Assembly (NCBI GenBank): GCA_003427395.1
Contig: BFEA01000076.1
Coordinates: 1,402,876 to 1,436,038, forward strand
Source: Chara braunii
Taxonomy: Eukaryota > Streptophyta > Charophyceae > Charales > Characeae
Length of the DNA: 33,163 nt
Direction of reading: 5' to 3'
A model generated the notes under the pieces. The model was not told the origin of the DNA, did not search any database, and saw nothing but the letters and a program-made list of their open reading frames with translations. This document shows positions 18,944 through 28,208 of this stretch, in pieces. The position numbers and the translations under genes were made by a program. Numbering within the stretch: the stretch's first letter is position 1; every line of letters starts with the position of its first letter.

Positions 18944-20830
18944 TCATTGCAACTCTTTCCTTTCCCAAGATTCCACTAAGCTCATCAATGCTTCCCGGCC
19001 TCCATCGGCCGCCATTACTATTAGCTCCTCCTTTGGTCCTACTATCGCTCCCCAGGAGTCATTTTCTTCTCTGTGTCCTCGAGTGGTAACTGGTCCTTCC
19101 CTAAGTTCTGCTACTACGGCAGGTGCCCCCTTCTTCAAAGTCTGGATCAATAGTTCTCCCGATGTGCATCCCTCGTTCATCATTTCGTTATCCACCGCGA
19201 GAGTCCCTCCTTCGTATTCGAGGAAGGCGTCTATGGGCTCTGCATCCTCCATCCCTTCGGGAGTGATGCAAACCCGACTCAGCCCATCTGCCTTGTTGCG
19301 GATTCCAGCAATCCGTTCGATCTTGTAATCGAACTGCCAGATGAATCCTACCCATCTCCCTACCGTCGGATCTATAGGCCTGTAATTCTTTAGAGCCCCT
19401 GCGCCATTCGTCGGATCGATCCTTAAGATGAACCGCCTCCCAAATAGGTAGGTCTGGAAGGTCTTAAGGCAATGCAGGATGGCTAGGACTTCCTTCTTAA
19501 ATTGCGAGTACCGCCGTTCTGCGAAGTTCGGGGTTCTACTTTCGAACCTAATCGGCCTCTCTTTTCCTCCCTCATCCCTTTGAATCAACACACCTCCTAC
19601 GGCCAAAGGTCCTTCATCCGTCTCTAGGATGAAGGGTCGTCCTACTTCGTCATTAAAACAAGGCGCGGACAGGGCGACTGTCTCAGATGTCAATATGTCC
19701 TTGAGCCTTTGGACAACTCCTTCTCGCTCCTCCGTCCAATCCATGGTTCCTTCTTCCCTGATCATAGCCCGGACAGGCTCAGTAATCTTGGCAAAGTTCT
19801 TAATGAAGATCCTCCAAAAGTCGACTACGCCTAGGAATGCCCTTACCTCCGTCGTTGTGCGCAGTGGTGTCGGCCACTGTGATATTTTGTCGGTCTTTGC
19901 CGGATCCGGCTTCCTGCCGTAAGCACCGCAACAAAATCCTAGTATAGTTACCTCCGGTACTGCTAGAATACTCTTTGGTCCACTAGCCGTAATGTTGTAT
20001 ACTAGGAACTGGCGGAGTAAGTCCTTGATGTCTTGTAGGTGGTCCCACACAAAACGTCGGATCTCTGGCTGGACTTCCGTCTCGTCCTTTTCGTGCGCGC
20101 CTTTGATTGGATTGTCATCGATGTAAGGTTCACATTTTTCTGGGAACATGTCCCCGGCCACGGCGAGCATCCTGCGTTGCGCTTCGGCCACCGCGTTTGT
20201 GAATCCCATAGGTGTCCCTTGCATCTGTAGCTGGCTTACGGGGGTGTGCATAGCGGTGTATGGCCTGTCCCAAACATCCAATGGAAGCTGGTCATACCCT
20301 GAGTACAGATCTATCAGGGAGTAAATGCTCCGACCGGCGTGCGATTCTGCTAATAAGTCAGCCTGAGGTAGCGAGTCAGCATCCCGGATGGATACCGCAT
20401 TCAACTTCTGCAGATCTTGAATCCACCTTAGTGTCTTGTTAGGCTTCCGAAAGACGAACCATTGATTTGCGTATGACGATGCCGTAGGCTCCGCAACGAG
20501 GGAGTCCATCTTTGCTCGGAGGAGGTCTGTTACTTCTCCTCCTATCGCATATTCGTAGGATGGCCCCTTGTTATTCAAACACTCATGTTCTACCGTGTGG
20601 ATTCTGACCGGAGGGATCAACTTCGCACCCAGTCGTCCCTTCTGGTGATCACTAAAGGCAAATGCCAGGTGAAATTCCTGGCAGGTCCTTTTGATCAGGC
20701 GGGTTTCTTCTTCCGTTAAGAACCCGTCTATCCCTATCTTCATTGTGTCCGCTACCTCATCTGGTATTCGATGTCCCTCCGTCGCTTTTCTTTCTCGGAT
20801 CACTCGAAGGACCTCTTCCTCCTTCTCCAT
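18944..20830 (-). CDS. pol: Ty3/gypsy reverse transcriptase and RNase H
   Basis: This part copies element RNA into DNA and removes the RNA strand. The 628-codon frame shows the RT palm motifs SLIDLYSGYDQLPL (171-184, Asp174), QGTPMGFTNA (204-213) and YIDD (236-239; Ile in place of the more usual Val). RNase H keeps four acidic residues: D405 (LETDEGPLA), E447, D472 (LRIDPTN) and D515 (NKADGLSRV). TDEGPLAVGG and NKADGLSR are variants of the TDAS and ADALSR blocks. The first Met is not the original start; the frame is open about 50 codons further upstream, where it overlaps the preceding frame. Integrase follows RT, which places it in Ty3/gypsy (Metaviridae). Confidence 0.95.
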   Translation of the reverse strand: MEKEEEVLRVIRERKATEGHRIPDEVADTMKIGIDGFLTEEETRLIKRTCQEFHLAFAFSDHQKGRLGAKLIPPVRIHTVEHECLNNKGPSYEYAIGGEVTDLLRAKMDSLVAEPTASSYANQWFVFRKPNKTLRWIQDLQKLNAVSIRDADSLPQADLLAESHAGRSIYSLIDLYSGYDQLPLDVWDRPYTAMHTPVSQLQMQGTPMGFTNAVAEAQRRMLAVAGDMFPEKCEPYIDDNPIKGAHEKDETEVQPEIRRFVWDHLQDIKDLLRQFLVYNITASGPKSILAVPEVTILGFCCGAYGRKPDPAKTDKISQWPTPLRTTTEVRAFLGVVDFWRIFIKNFAKITEPVRAMIREEGTMDWTEEREGVVQRLKDILTSETVALSAPCFNDEVGRPFILETDEGPLAVGGVLIQRDEGGKERPIRFESRTPNFAERRYSQFKKEVLAILHCLKTFQTYLFGRRFILRIDPTNGAGALKNYRPIDPTVGRWVGFIWQFDYKIERIAGIRNKADGLSRVCITPEGMEDAEPIDAFLEYEGGTLAVDNEMMNEGCTSGELLIQTLKKGAPAVVAELREGPVTTRGHREENDSWGAIVGPKEELIVMAADGGREALMSLVESWERKELQ

Positions 20831-20883
20831 AGCCTCTTCCTTTGATGTCTCTAGCAGGATCGAGACCGGTTTTGCTTTCTTCC

Positions 20884-21252
20884 CTACTGGCTTGTACTTT
20901 CGAACACTTCCTTTCGGGATCTTTCTCCTAAAAAATGAACAGTCGGAATTGCCCCCGTCGCCTCTACGACTCGTGGTTGAATACTAACTAGTTTCCCATT
21001 CAGGCAATATCCCTTTTGCACCTTTCTTTCGAACTTGGCCAAGGCTGCCGAATCCACTCCTACCTTGTGGTATCTGAGGGCCTTGATGAGTTGCAATAAA
21101 TCGGGGATCTCGAGTGTGATTTCTGGCACGTCTATGCGTACTTCTTTCCGTTTGGGCAGGCTAGCACCAAGTTCGACCTCTGACTCCTTTTCCGCTACCA
21201 TAACACCTAGGACTTCATCCTCCTGCCTCCTCTTCCTCTGGGGCAGGCCCAT
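20884..21252 (-). CDS. protease-RT spacer region of the polyprotein
   Basis: These 122 codons lie between protease and RT. They follow protease in the same frame after one TGA (21259) and run into a TAG at 20884. The RT frame is shifted and overlaps this one by roughly 90 bases. In the overlap, the RT frame (RRKIPKGSVRKYKPV) looks the more protein-like near its end. There is no known domain; a connecting segment of this kind is common in these elements. The frame change is probably a decay indel rather than programmed frameshifting. Confidence 0.6.
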   Translation of the reverse strand: MGLPQRKRRQEDEVLGVMVAEKESEVELGASLPKRKEVRIDVPEITLEIPDLLQLIKALRYHKVGVDSAALAKFERKVQKGYCLNGKLVSIQPRVVEATGAIPTVHFLGERSRKEVFESTSQ

Positions 21253-21258
21253 CTTGAT

Positions 21259-22356
21259 TCATTCCTTCTTGTTGAATGCTTCCTCAATTATGATTTCTAC
21301 CCTTTCCCTCATACCCTTTATCCGTGCGAAAGCCTCTTTTCGCGTGCTATCCTCGAACGACGGCGACCATGTTGCCAATTTCCCCTTTGGGGGGTCTCCT
21401 CCCGTTCCAAGGAGTCGGAGAAGCTCTCCCCGGCCGGTCACAAGGTCCTCTATGTCTACCATGTACGAGCCATCGTGCAAGTGCATGCCTATCATCTCTA
21501 CGTTCGTGCACCACGGTCTCCCGAGGATTATGTCGTGGTCCATTTCCTCCATCACGGTCATCCGCTGAAACGACCAGATCGATTCTCTGACCCCTCCCTT
21601 CACAGCACACTTCGTGACGTACCCAGCGAACGGGATTTCCCCGCCAGCTCCCCGGATGCTCCCTGTTACTTCCTTGTTTACTGTACATCCCGTGATCGTT
21701 GCGAAATCTCTCCTTATGAGAGTGATTTCTGCTCCCCCGTCTACTAATGCATCGGTGTGATAACTCCCGATCTGGATTTTCAATTTCCCTACGGGTAGCG
21801 CATGAAAGCTAAGCTTCGTCCCGGGTGGTGATCTCATGACTTCGCCGCCCTCTCGGTCGGGCAAGCTCAAACGAATGTTTGCAAAGGCCTTTTCGAGATC
21901 CTCCAAGTCCCCGTGACTCCTCTGAAGGTTAGCCATTTCTTGCGGAGCTTCCTCCTCCCTCTCCCCTTCTGGTAATTCGGGGTTGTTGCCTATTTCTACT
22001 CGCCTCCGAGTCAACAGTTGTCTGAGCTCCTTGAGCAACCTAGGGTTAGCCTGTAGCATGGTCTGAAAAGACACCGACACCATGGTTCCTAGTAACTTGC
22101 TAATAGTGTCGTTGAGCTCATTCAAGGTCAAGATCGGGATTTGATACCTAAACTTCTTCTTAGCGGCGGTAGCCTTGTCCGCAGGCTCCTCTTCCTTAGG
22201 CTTCCCATAGACTTTCTCTGGCTCCTCGGCCTCAGGCTCTGCTTGGGGTTCGGAGCTTCCAGCGACCTCCTCCATAATGGTGTCACGGTTAATCCTTCTC
22301 CCGGTCGTCCCCAGTCGAGTGGTTGCGTTCACCCTATCACGTCCGTCGCTTTCCAA
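21259..22356 (-). CDS. retropepsin-type aspartic protease region with N-terminal linker
   Basis: The aspartic protease matures the polyprotein. An acidic linker (about 30-170) precedes the protease fold: YHTDALVDGGAEITLI (199-214) is the active-site loop, GSIRGAGGEIPFAGYV (232-247) the flap, and HDIILGRPW (274-282) the closing motif. The active site reads Asp-Gly-Gly, where Asp-Ser/Thr-Gly is usual, so it is either a family variant or a decayed residue. The frame is identical to gag upstream and separated from it only by a TAG at 22369-22371. The listed start is a TTG, so the true N-terminus is probably inside the gag-pro polyprotein. Confidence 0.85.
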   Translation of the reverse strand: MESDGRDRVNATTRLGTTGRRINRDTIMEEVAGSSEPQAEPEAEEPEKVYGKPKEEEPADKATAAKKKFRYQIPILTLNELNDTISKLLGTMVSVSFQTMLQANPRLLKELRQLLTRRRVEIGNNPELPEGEREEEAPQEMANLQRSHGDLEDLEKAFANIRLSLPDREGGEVMRSPPGTKLSFHALPVGKLKIQIGSYHTDALVDGGAEITLIRRDFATITGCTVNKEVTGSIRGAGGEIPFAGYVTKCAVKGGVRESIWSFQRMTVMEEMDHDIILGRPWCTNVEMIGMHLHDGSYMVDIEDLVTGRGELLRLLGTGGDPPKGKLATWSPSFEDSTRKEAFARIKGMRERVEIIIEEAFNKKE

Positions 22357-22368
22357 AATAAAGTTGGC

Positions 22369-23892
22369 CTACGGTCCGCGCCCCCGGAGTTGATCCCTGA
22401 TGATCTCACCCACCAGCTCGGCTTCTACGGCTGTTATTTCCAACCCGTTGAGCATGATAATGGCTCGCCGCATCCCTCCTGGTGAGTTCCAGTTCACCCG
22501 TTCCCCTTGTGGTCCAAATATCTCCCCCTTTAATGACCTGGTACACCTTCTTTTCAGAATATCATGGTTGAGCTTTGGACATGCACGCACATAATGTCCT
22601 ATCGCGGTGTAGTACTTGCATTGCTCGTTAGCAGGATCTCTCCGTCCGAATCCCCGGTTTGCCACACCTGGCGGGACCACAGCTTCCTGGGGAGGGAGGG
22701 CAGGTCGAGATACTTGCGCCTGCATAACCAGTAGCGCGTCTTCCATCCTTTCAATCTTATTGTCGACCCCGTGCACCCGTTCATGTAGACTTTCAATCCC
22801 CTTTTTTACCTTGTCACCCATCCTACTGGTCAGATCTATGACCTCTCCTTCCTTGAGCAAGGCCAACGTCTCCGTTACTACCGTTTTCTCAGCCAGATCC
22901 ATTACCGTGCTAAAATTTACATCCCGCGTGTTTACAAACTTGCTCGTCTGTTGGTAAGCTGACAAGATCTTGTCTTTGTCGAACTCGGAGAACTGCCTGA
23001 GGAAATATTTGCTCATTATCCGGTCCGTGACCCCGGGGATCCTTAGTGCTACCAGAGTAAACTCCCATAGGAAATCATTGTACGTTGCGAAGTTCTTCCT
23101 CTGAACTGCCGCTAGGTCGGCCTCCGTTGCCATTTTCTGTGCCGCTAGGTACTTCCTCATCATCACATCCCGGGTCTCCTTCCAAGACCGGCTTGCGGCT
23201 ACAATGATCATTATGTCCCGTCCTAGGCTTAACGACACATGCTGTCCTAGATGGTCCAACTTTTCCTCCTCGGTCCATTTTAGTAACGCAGCTAGGTTCT
23301 CGTAGTCGATAAGGAACTCCGTGATGTTTGCTCCATCGAAAGTCAGCTTTTTCTTGGCGTCTGCCAGATAGCCTTGATTTTTGTTTAGTGCTCGCGCGAG
23401 GGACGACACTATCTTCTTAAGGCCACCCTCGGAGCTGCTGACCTCGCCTGCCACACTGTTATCCGGACTTTCCTTGCCGGCCTTCTGTCCCTTCCTGACT
23501 TTCATAGTTCCTTCCGGGTCAAACCATCCCAACACTCTTTCCCTAAGGCTCCAAAGTCCTTCGCATCCTCGCGCTACTGCTGGCGTGATCGGCAGGCGGC
23601 TAGCCCTACTATCCATGGCTGGCGGAGTCGTAGCCTTTTCTGCTTCCATCCCCGGAGAGTTCTCTCTCTCTTTCCATCTCTTGCTCGACGTTCCCCCACG
23701 GTCACTACCTTTATCCCCTTGTCCAGTCCCACCTTGGCTGGCTCTCCGTTCGTCCCAGTGCTCCTCCTGCAGAGGACCTTCCTCGTTCCCAGTCATCATT
23801 TCCTCAATCAATTTTGCCTTGTATTCCGCGGTCCTCTTGTCTATCTCGGCTAGTCTGGGCCTCGTATCCGTGACCCTTACTTTCTTAGGCAT
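22369..23892 (-). CDS. gag: element A Gag (capsid and zinc knuckle)
   Basis: This is the structural protein of 507 codons. The first part is charged and disordered. A helical capsid-type region spans about 180-350 and includes KLTFDGANITEFLIDYEN and FLRQFSEFDKDKI. A heptad-like segment lies at 360-393. A CCHC zinc knuckle is at 425-438 (CKYYTAIGHYVRAC), but the second Cys is Tyr428, TAC at 22609-22611. After it comes the segment GEIFGPQGERVNWNSPGG, seen in similar form in element B. The frame is open upstream of the first Met for at least 30 codons, so the start may be earlier. Confidence 0.85.
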   Translation of the reverse strand: MPKKVRVTDTRPRLAEIDKRTAEYKAKLIEEMMTGNEEGPLQEEHWDERRASQGGTGQGDKGSDRGGTSSKRWKERENSPGMEAEKATTPPAMDSRASRLPITPAVARGCEGLWSLRERVLGWFDPEGTMKVRKGQKAGKESPDNSVAGEVSSSEGGLKKIVSSLARALNKNQGYLADAKKKLTFDGANITEFLIDYENLAALLKWTEEEKLDHLGQHVSLSLGRDIMIIVAASRSWKETRDVMMRKYLAAQKMATEADLAAVQRKNFATYNDFLWEFTLVALRIPGVTDRIMSKYFLRQFSEFDKDKILSAYQQTSKFVNTRDVNFSTVMDLAEKTVVTETLALLKEGEVIDLTSRMGDKVKKGIESLHERVHGVDNKIERMEDALLVMQAQVSRPALPPQEAVVPPGVANRGFGRRDPANEQCKYYTAIGHYVRACPKLNHDILKRRCTRSLKGEIFGPQGERVNWNSPGGMRRAIIMLNGLEITAVEAELVGEIIRDQLRGRGP

Positions 23893-24590
23893 GGCTGCTT
23901 CCGCGTTTCGGGGGCTTGTCCTATCCTTACTTCTGCCTTCCTTGGTCCCCTGGTCCCTTGCCTGCTTCTCCCGGCTTTCCCCGAGCTTTCCCCTGTGGAG
24001 ATTTCCTTTCGGTTCCCTTTGGTACCATCCGGATTTATCGATTCTCTATCCTTCTGCCCCCCTTCGCTTCGCGTGGCACTGCCTTCTAAGCCTGGTTCTC
24101 CTTCACTCTTACGGTTATCTGTCTCCTCCTCCATTGCCATTTTGCCTAGAGAATTCCCAGGACACATGCAATGTGAGGTATTTAGGTTCCCTAGGCTCCC
24201 AGATCTGTTGGCTTATCTTTATAGCCTCCTTTCCTATCCCTGTTTCCTGATTGCCCTTCCTTAAGGAGGAGCCACGACTGGCCCTGCCGCCCAGCCGAGC
24301 TATGAACGTGACTGGGCTTCCTTTATCACAAGCTCGTTTGTAGTGCCCTTGTCCCGTCGGCCGACGCGAGGGAGTCCGGGTTAGGCATCCTGCTAGGGGA
24401 AGTTTTCCCGAGCAGTGTTTTCCGTTTTTGACCTTCAGGGTTACGGTCAATCATTAGGAGTTTGCCCCCCCTTCTTTGTTTTTCTAGTGGGTTTTAGCCA
24501 TCCAGGTCTGAGGCCTCTTTCCTATTCCCATCGGCGAACTTCCGTATGCAGCGAACTATACTCGATCTGCCCTACCGACCTGCCTGCGGA
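23893..24590 (-). other. gag leader and junction between elements A and B
   Basis: A minus-strand frame of 96 codons (24167-23877), charged and Gly/Arg/Glu-rich, overlaps the start of gag in another frame and may be its frameshifted N-terminus. Above 24170 no LTR, tRNA primer site or protein motif is recognised. Element A's own 5' LTR would be expected here and is not seen. Element B's protease would be expected here too, and is absent. Confidence 0.4.
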
Positions 24591-24592
24591 TG

Positions 24593-25013
24593 TTAATCCC
24601 GCTCTCGTCCTCGCGGCTCTTCTGGCTCGGTAGGTTCCTCGAATAGTAGAGTCACCCCCGTTAGATAATTCTCCCCTATCTCGATTTCCCTTTGGATTAT
24701 GCGTTCGCATCCTGTCCAGTCTAGTCGGGGGGCTGAGGCAAGAATCTCTCTTAGGTTCAACAACTCATTGTGGCTTTCCAACAACTTATTTACTAGTCCT
24801 TCCAGGTCAACTCATTCTTCAATCGAAGTCTGGTACTTCCGTTTCTTGGTCGTGGTTTCTTCTTTCTTCGATTTTCCTTCCTTGATTCCTTCTTTCCTCC
24901 TTTTAGCCACAATCTCCGCCTGCTTGTCTTCTTCTTTCCTAATCTTATCGTCGTCTTCCTCATCTCTTTGTACCGTGATCGGTGGTTCTTCCTCCGCTAG
25001 CTGGGAGGTTTAG
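24593..25013 (-). pseudogene. element B gag-pro linker, truncated
   Basis: A minus-strand frame starts near LAEEEPPITVQRDEEDDD and passes a Lys/Glu-rich coil. It crosses one stop near 24810 and then reads LVNKLLESHNELLNLREILA and CERIIQREIEIG. The layout copies the linker before protease in element A, which has a Lys-rich coil, then LLKELRQLL and EIG. It stops at 24593 without reaching a protease active site, so element B is truncated here. Confidence 0.55.
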
Positions 25014-25083
25014 TTTGTTCCTTTGGAGGATTGCCTCCTCCCGGTCTTCACGTAGCGTACAGAAACGAACCCCTCACATTTCT

Positions 25084-25672
25084 CTAGCCCATGCTAGTTT
25101 TCGCAGCCATGTTGGCCCTCAACATCCTTGGGTTAGGTCCATTTGGTCCTTCTCCTGGTCCTTCGCGTCCCATGATAAATACCTTCGGATATCTAATCCC
25201 TTCTTTCCCAACTTCTTCACATATTCCGCGAAGCCTTAGGTGTAATCTTTGCATTTTATCCACCAGGTCCTCCATTCTATGAAACGTTTCTCTGACATTG
25301 ATGCTAACATCCTCCTCTTCTGCTTCCTCTTCAATGAGGGTCAAGCGATTGTCCTTGTTTTCTTTAACCTCCATCTTGCTCATTTTCTCTTCTAATTCCG
25401 TTATATCTTCCACACGCACAACAAGGTCTTCCTTCTCTTGCGAAATTCGAAACATCGCCGAAGCGTTTGGGCCAAGTTCAGCCACCCGGAGGGCTTCTTT
25501 CCTCGTGCCGCTTGGAATGTCCAGACTTATTATACTACCTCTTTTGTCGAACACATCACCATCTATATTCGAGGTAATGAGTCTGTTGCATTTGTCTAGC
25601 TTACTGACGTGACACTGTTTTACCGTGTGCTATTTTATCCCACCGTGAGTACAAGTGCACTTACTGTAGTCT
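25084..25672 (-). pseudogene. element B Gag C-terminal part with zinc-knuckle-like cluster
   Basis: Reading down from 25672, the frame has WVDYSKCTCTHGGIK, a TAG, then HTVKQC, a damaged Cys/His cluster of zinc-knuckle type. It continues as DGDVFDKRGSIISLDIPSG, an equivalent of the GPQGER...NSPGG stretch after the knuckle in element A. It then runs through an acidic coiled region (ELEEKMSKMEVKENKD) to a stop at 25084. The uninterrupted part is 156 codons (25554-25084). Confidence 0.6.
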
Positions 25673-26185
25673 ACCCATCCTGTTCCGTACCCTTATCCAC
25701 TCCATTGTCCACTTCCTCTACCATAACCTCTGCCATAACTTTGGTCAAATCCTCGACCATATCCTTGTTGATTTCCTTGTCCCAGTTGATTAACACCTAT
25801 CTGGGGTGGTTCCCAGTTTCCACCTTGACCATTGCTGCCTCCACTACTTGCCCCTCTACTTGACCCTGATTTCTTTCTAGGTTTCTTCCTCTTCCACGAC
25901 CTTGCCCACGACCCGGGGCTCTACTCTGATTCTGACCGCCTTGGTGAATTGGTCCTGATTGTTGTTTGCCTTTTTGTTGATTGCGCCCTACTCCTTGCTC
26001 GCCTCCCACATTCTGGATTTGTGGCATCATTGGATAAGGTCCTACTGGTCCTTCCATCGGCCATGGTCCCATTGGGAAATACCCGGGCCATGCACCCATC
26101 GGCGGCCCTACGGGCCATTGCCCGAACTGAGTCGTGCTTGTTGATGGCTCTTGGCCATACTGAATTATCGCCTGCTGAGAGACAT
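25673..26185 (-). CDS. element B Gag, Gln/Gly/Tyr- and Arg/Gly-rich low-complexity segment
   Basis: The minus-strand frame from about 26185 reads QQAIIQYGQEPSTST, PMGPWPMEGPVGPYPMM and GRGQGRGRGRN. After a frame change near 25797 it reads NQQGYGRGFDQSYGRGYGRG, with one TAA before the Cys/His cluster. The composition resembles RNA-binding, phase-separating RGG/QGYG domains. Its place between capsid and zinc knuckle suggests a nucleocapsid role. The frameshift and stop show decay. Confidence 0.5.
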
Positions 26186-26322
26186 GTCATTTCCCCGTAC
26201 CTTGTCCTCCCATGGCTAAATTTTTTGCTTTTCTTTGACACTTTGTCTGTTCGACCGCTACCTCAGGATCTGCTTTTTCCTCACCCTCGTCTTCCCCCAC
26301 TTCTTCTTTTCTCCTTTTTTCC

Positions 26323-27150
26323 TTATGGCTGCATAACCGTCAATACCTTTCTTGGCGACACATTTTCCTTCAATTCCTTTATCTCGTTCGCCATGTTACT
26401 CAATACTTCCCATAATGCATACACGGTTCCTTGAACCGTCCCTACTGCCTTTCTCTTCCTTCGTTCCACCTTGACTTGGTGGTGAAACACTTGATCCAAA
26501 TCCCCAGTCGCGATGTTTCTCTTAATGGTTTCCCAAGTTGCTTTCCTTTCCTCGGCCCCTCCTCGAGTCAACTCCATGGCCTTATATCCAGAAAACTTCC
26601 ACAGAAAAATGACACATTGCATTTCTTCAGACAGTCCTGGGACTCTTTCGGCCGTCTTTTCGAACGCATTGGCGAATGTCCCAATCGTTGTGAAATCATC
26701 CCGGTTCATGTTATACAAGTGCTCAAGAGTGAGCAGACCGTCACCTAACTTAAACTTCCTCTGCACACCCTTCTTAAACTATGTCCAATTATCATTGAAT
26801 TTTCTCGCAACTTCTTTCACATCCGGTTTAAACTCCCACCATACATATTCGTACAGCTGAGCAAATTTCTCAGCCGAAGTCAACTGGTTGAAGATCTGTT
26901 CTAGCAACTCCAACCAGTGAGATACTCTCTCTCCTTTGAACGAGGATATATCTATCTTTGGCAGGTTTGATTTTTTAATCGTTCTCCTTTCCAGTAACTT
27001 GACAATTTCAGCCGCGGTTATAGGTGGTGGTCCTCCTCCATTGACATCATCGTCGCCAAGATCACTCATTTTTTCCCTCTTTTCCTTTTCTCTCTTTGAC
27101 CGTGGACCTGTCAAGACACACAAAACGACCACCGTCCCATCTTCCATCAT
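26323..27150 (-). pseudogene. gag: element B Gag, capsid-like region with one in-frame stop
   Basis: Two frames in the same register are split by a single TAG (26779-26781). The likely start is MSDLGDDDVNGGG at 27069; an upstream Met at 27150 is also in frame. NLPKIDISSFKGERVSHWLE opens the gag core, the typical retrotransposon gag opening. After the stop come LTLEHLYNMNRDDFTTIGTF and FEKTAERVPGLSEEMQCVIF, the helical capsid part, and a C-terminal coil (LWEVLSNMANEIKELKENV). It is a different gag lineage from the one at 22369-23892. Confidence 0.75.
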
Positions 27151-27371
27151 GACATGGCACTTTCACTTTTTCTTAACAAAATTCTTATCCTACCAACGGA
27201 CATGGAGAATCATCCAATGTATTACCGATACCTTTTTTTTTTCCACAGTTTTTAATTGTTCAGCTCATCCAGAGCTACCCAATCCCCGTGCCAAAAACTT
27301 CTAACCATACCAACTAATGAGGGAACATCATCTAGGAAGACCTCAATACATACTTCCTTACAGAGTTTGCG

Positions 27372-28019
27372 TCAATGCTTCAAACGATCTTCCAATTGAT
27401 AGGTACGTAGATACGCATTTACGATACATAGGATGTTATAGAAGTCTTTTTTTGCTTGTTTCGGCCCCATTTCCAAGTACAAACAGTAAATGACATCAGG
27501 TGCTTCAAACTCGAAACCCATTTCAGGCACCGATTGCGCCGCGAGTACTGCCCATTCCTCATTTTCTATTCCCCAAAAAGCCTCGTCAATTATGAATTTG
27601 GGAAGGGTAGCTTTAACGTTCATTGTCGGATAGGCGAATTCAGTCGCCCATCTCGCCTCAATTGACCATATGACCACCCCTTCTTCGCCCCAGTACATCT
27701 TTCGAGAAAAGGCTTCAAGGGTCAACCCTGTTGTTAGAATATATTTGGAAATGGAGCGACTTTCCCCTATAGCTACGTCAATCACATGTGCCTTCCAAAG
27801 GAGGGTCGAGAGGTACAAGGTCACTCTTACTACCGCGCGCCTTTCTTCCGTGGTCTAGCCTGTTTCTACCCAAAGGAAAGCTTCCGGCCCCACGGGTCTT
27901 CCACAACACGTGTCTATCTCTTCTCCTTTCTCTATTCCTCGTCGGGGTAGTGTCATTTTAATTCCTCCATCTTTCTGCTTAGGCAAGTTAATCAGGAAGT
28001 ATTGGCCAGCGGACCACAT
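27372..28019 (-). pseudogene. unrecognised ORF, downstream copy of a tandem pair
   Basis: The frame starts with MWSAGQYFLINLPKQKDGG at 28019, has one TAG at codon 55 (27855-27857), and ends at 27372: 215 codons, almost the same length as its upstream neighbour (214). The two align from end to end. Shared features are an LP-R-R block near 25, VTLY+S near 70, ATLPKFIIDEAFWG, a VPE motif, CLYLEM and a C-terminal NAYLRTYQLEDR. No known domain is recognised; it looks globular and mixed alpha/beta. It lies between the primer-binding site and gag of element B, on the same strand. Confidence 0.55.
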
Positions 28020-28208
28020 TCCAGGAACCATTGGATACCCTGTTTACACAACCATACAAAAGAAAACCTTTATCTTTAATTATTTAATCCCTTTTCTACA
28101 TAAGGTTGCATTTTCCTCCCTCCAATTTTACCACATTTCTTCCCAAGTTTTTTACGCTGGGAGTATCGTGTTATATTAAAGAAGGACAATTTGTCGTACT
28201 TCGTCCCA

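Noticed and set aside
20884-20985. Programmed frameshift between protease spacer and RT
   Set aside because: No slippery site or following structure was identified, and the element has many other disabling changes, so an indel is simpler.
23381-24250. 289-codon plus-strand ORF opposite gag
   Set aside because: It is antisense to clear gag coding, with hydrophobic Leu/Ser/Pro-rich shadow composition.
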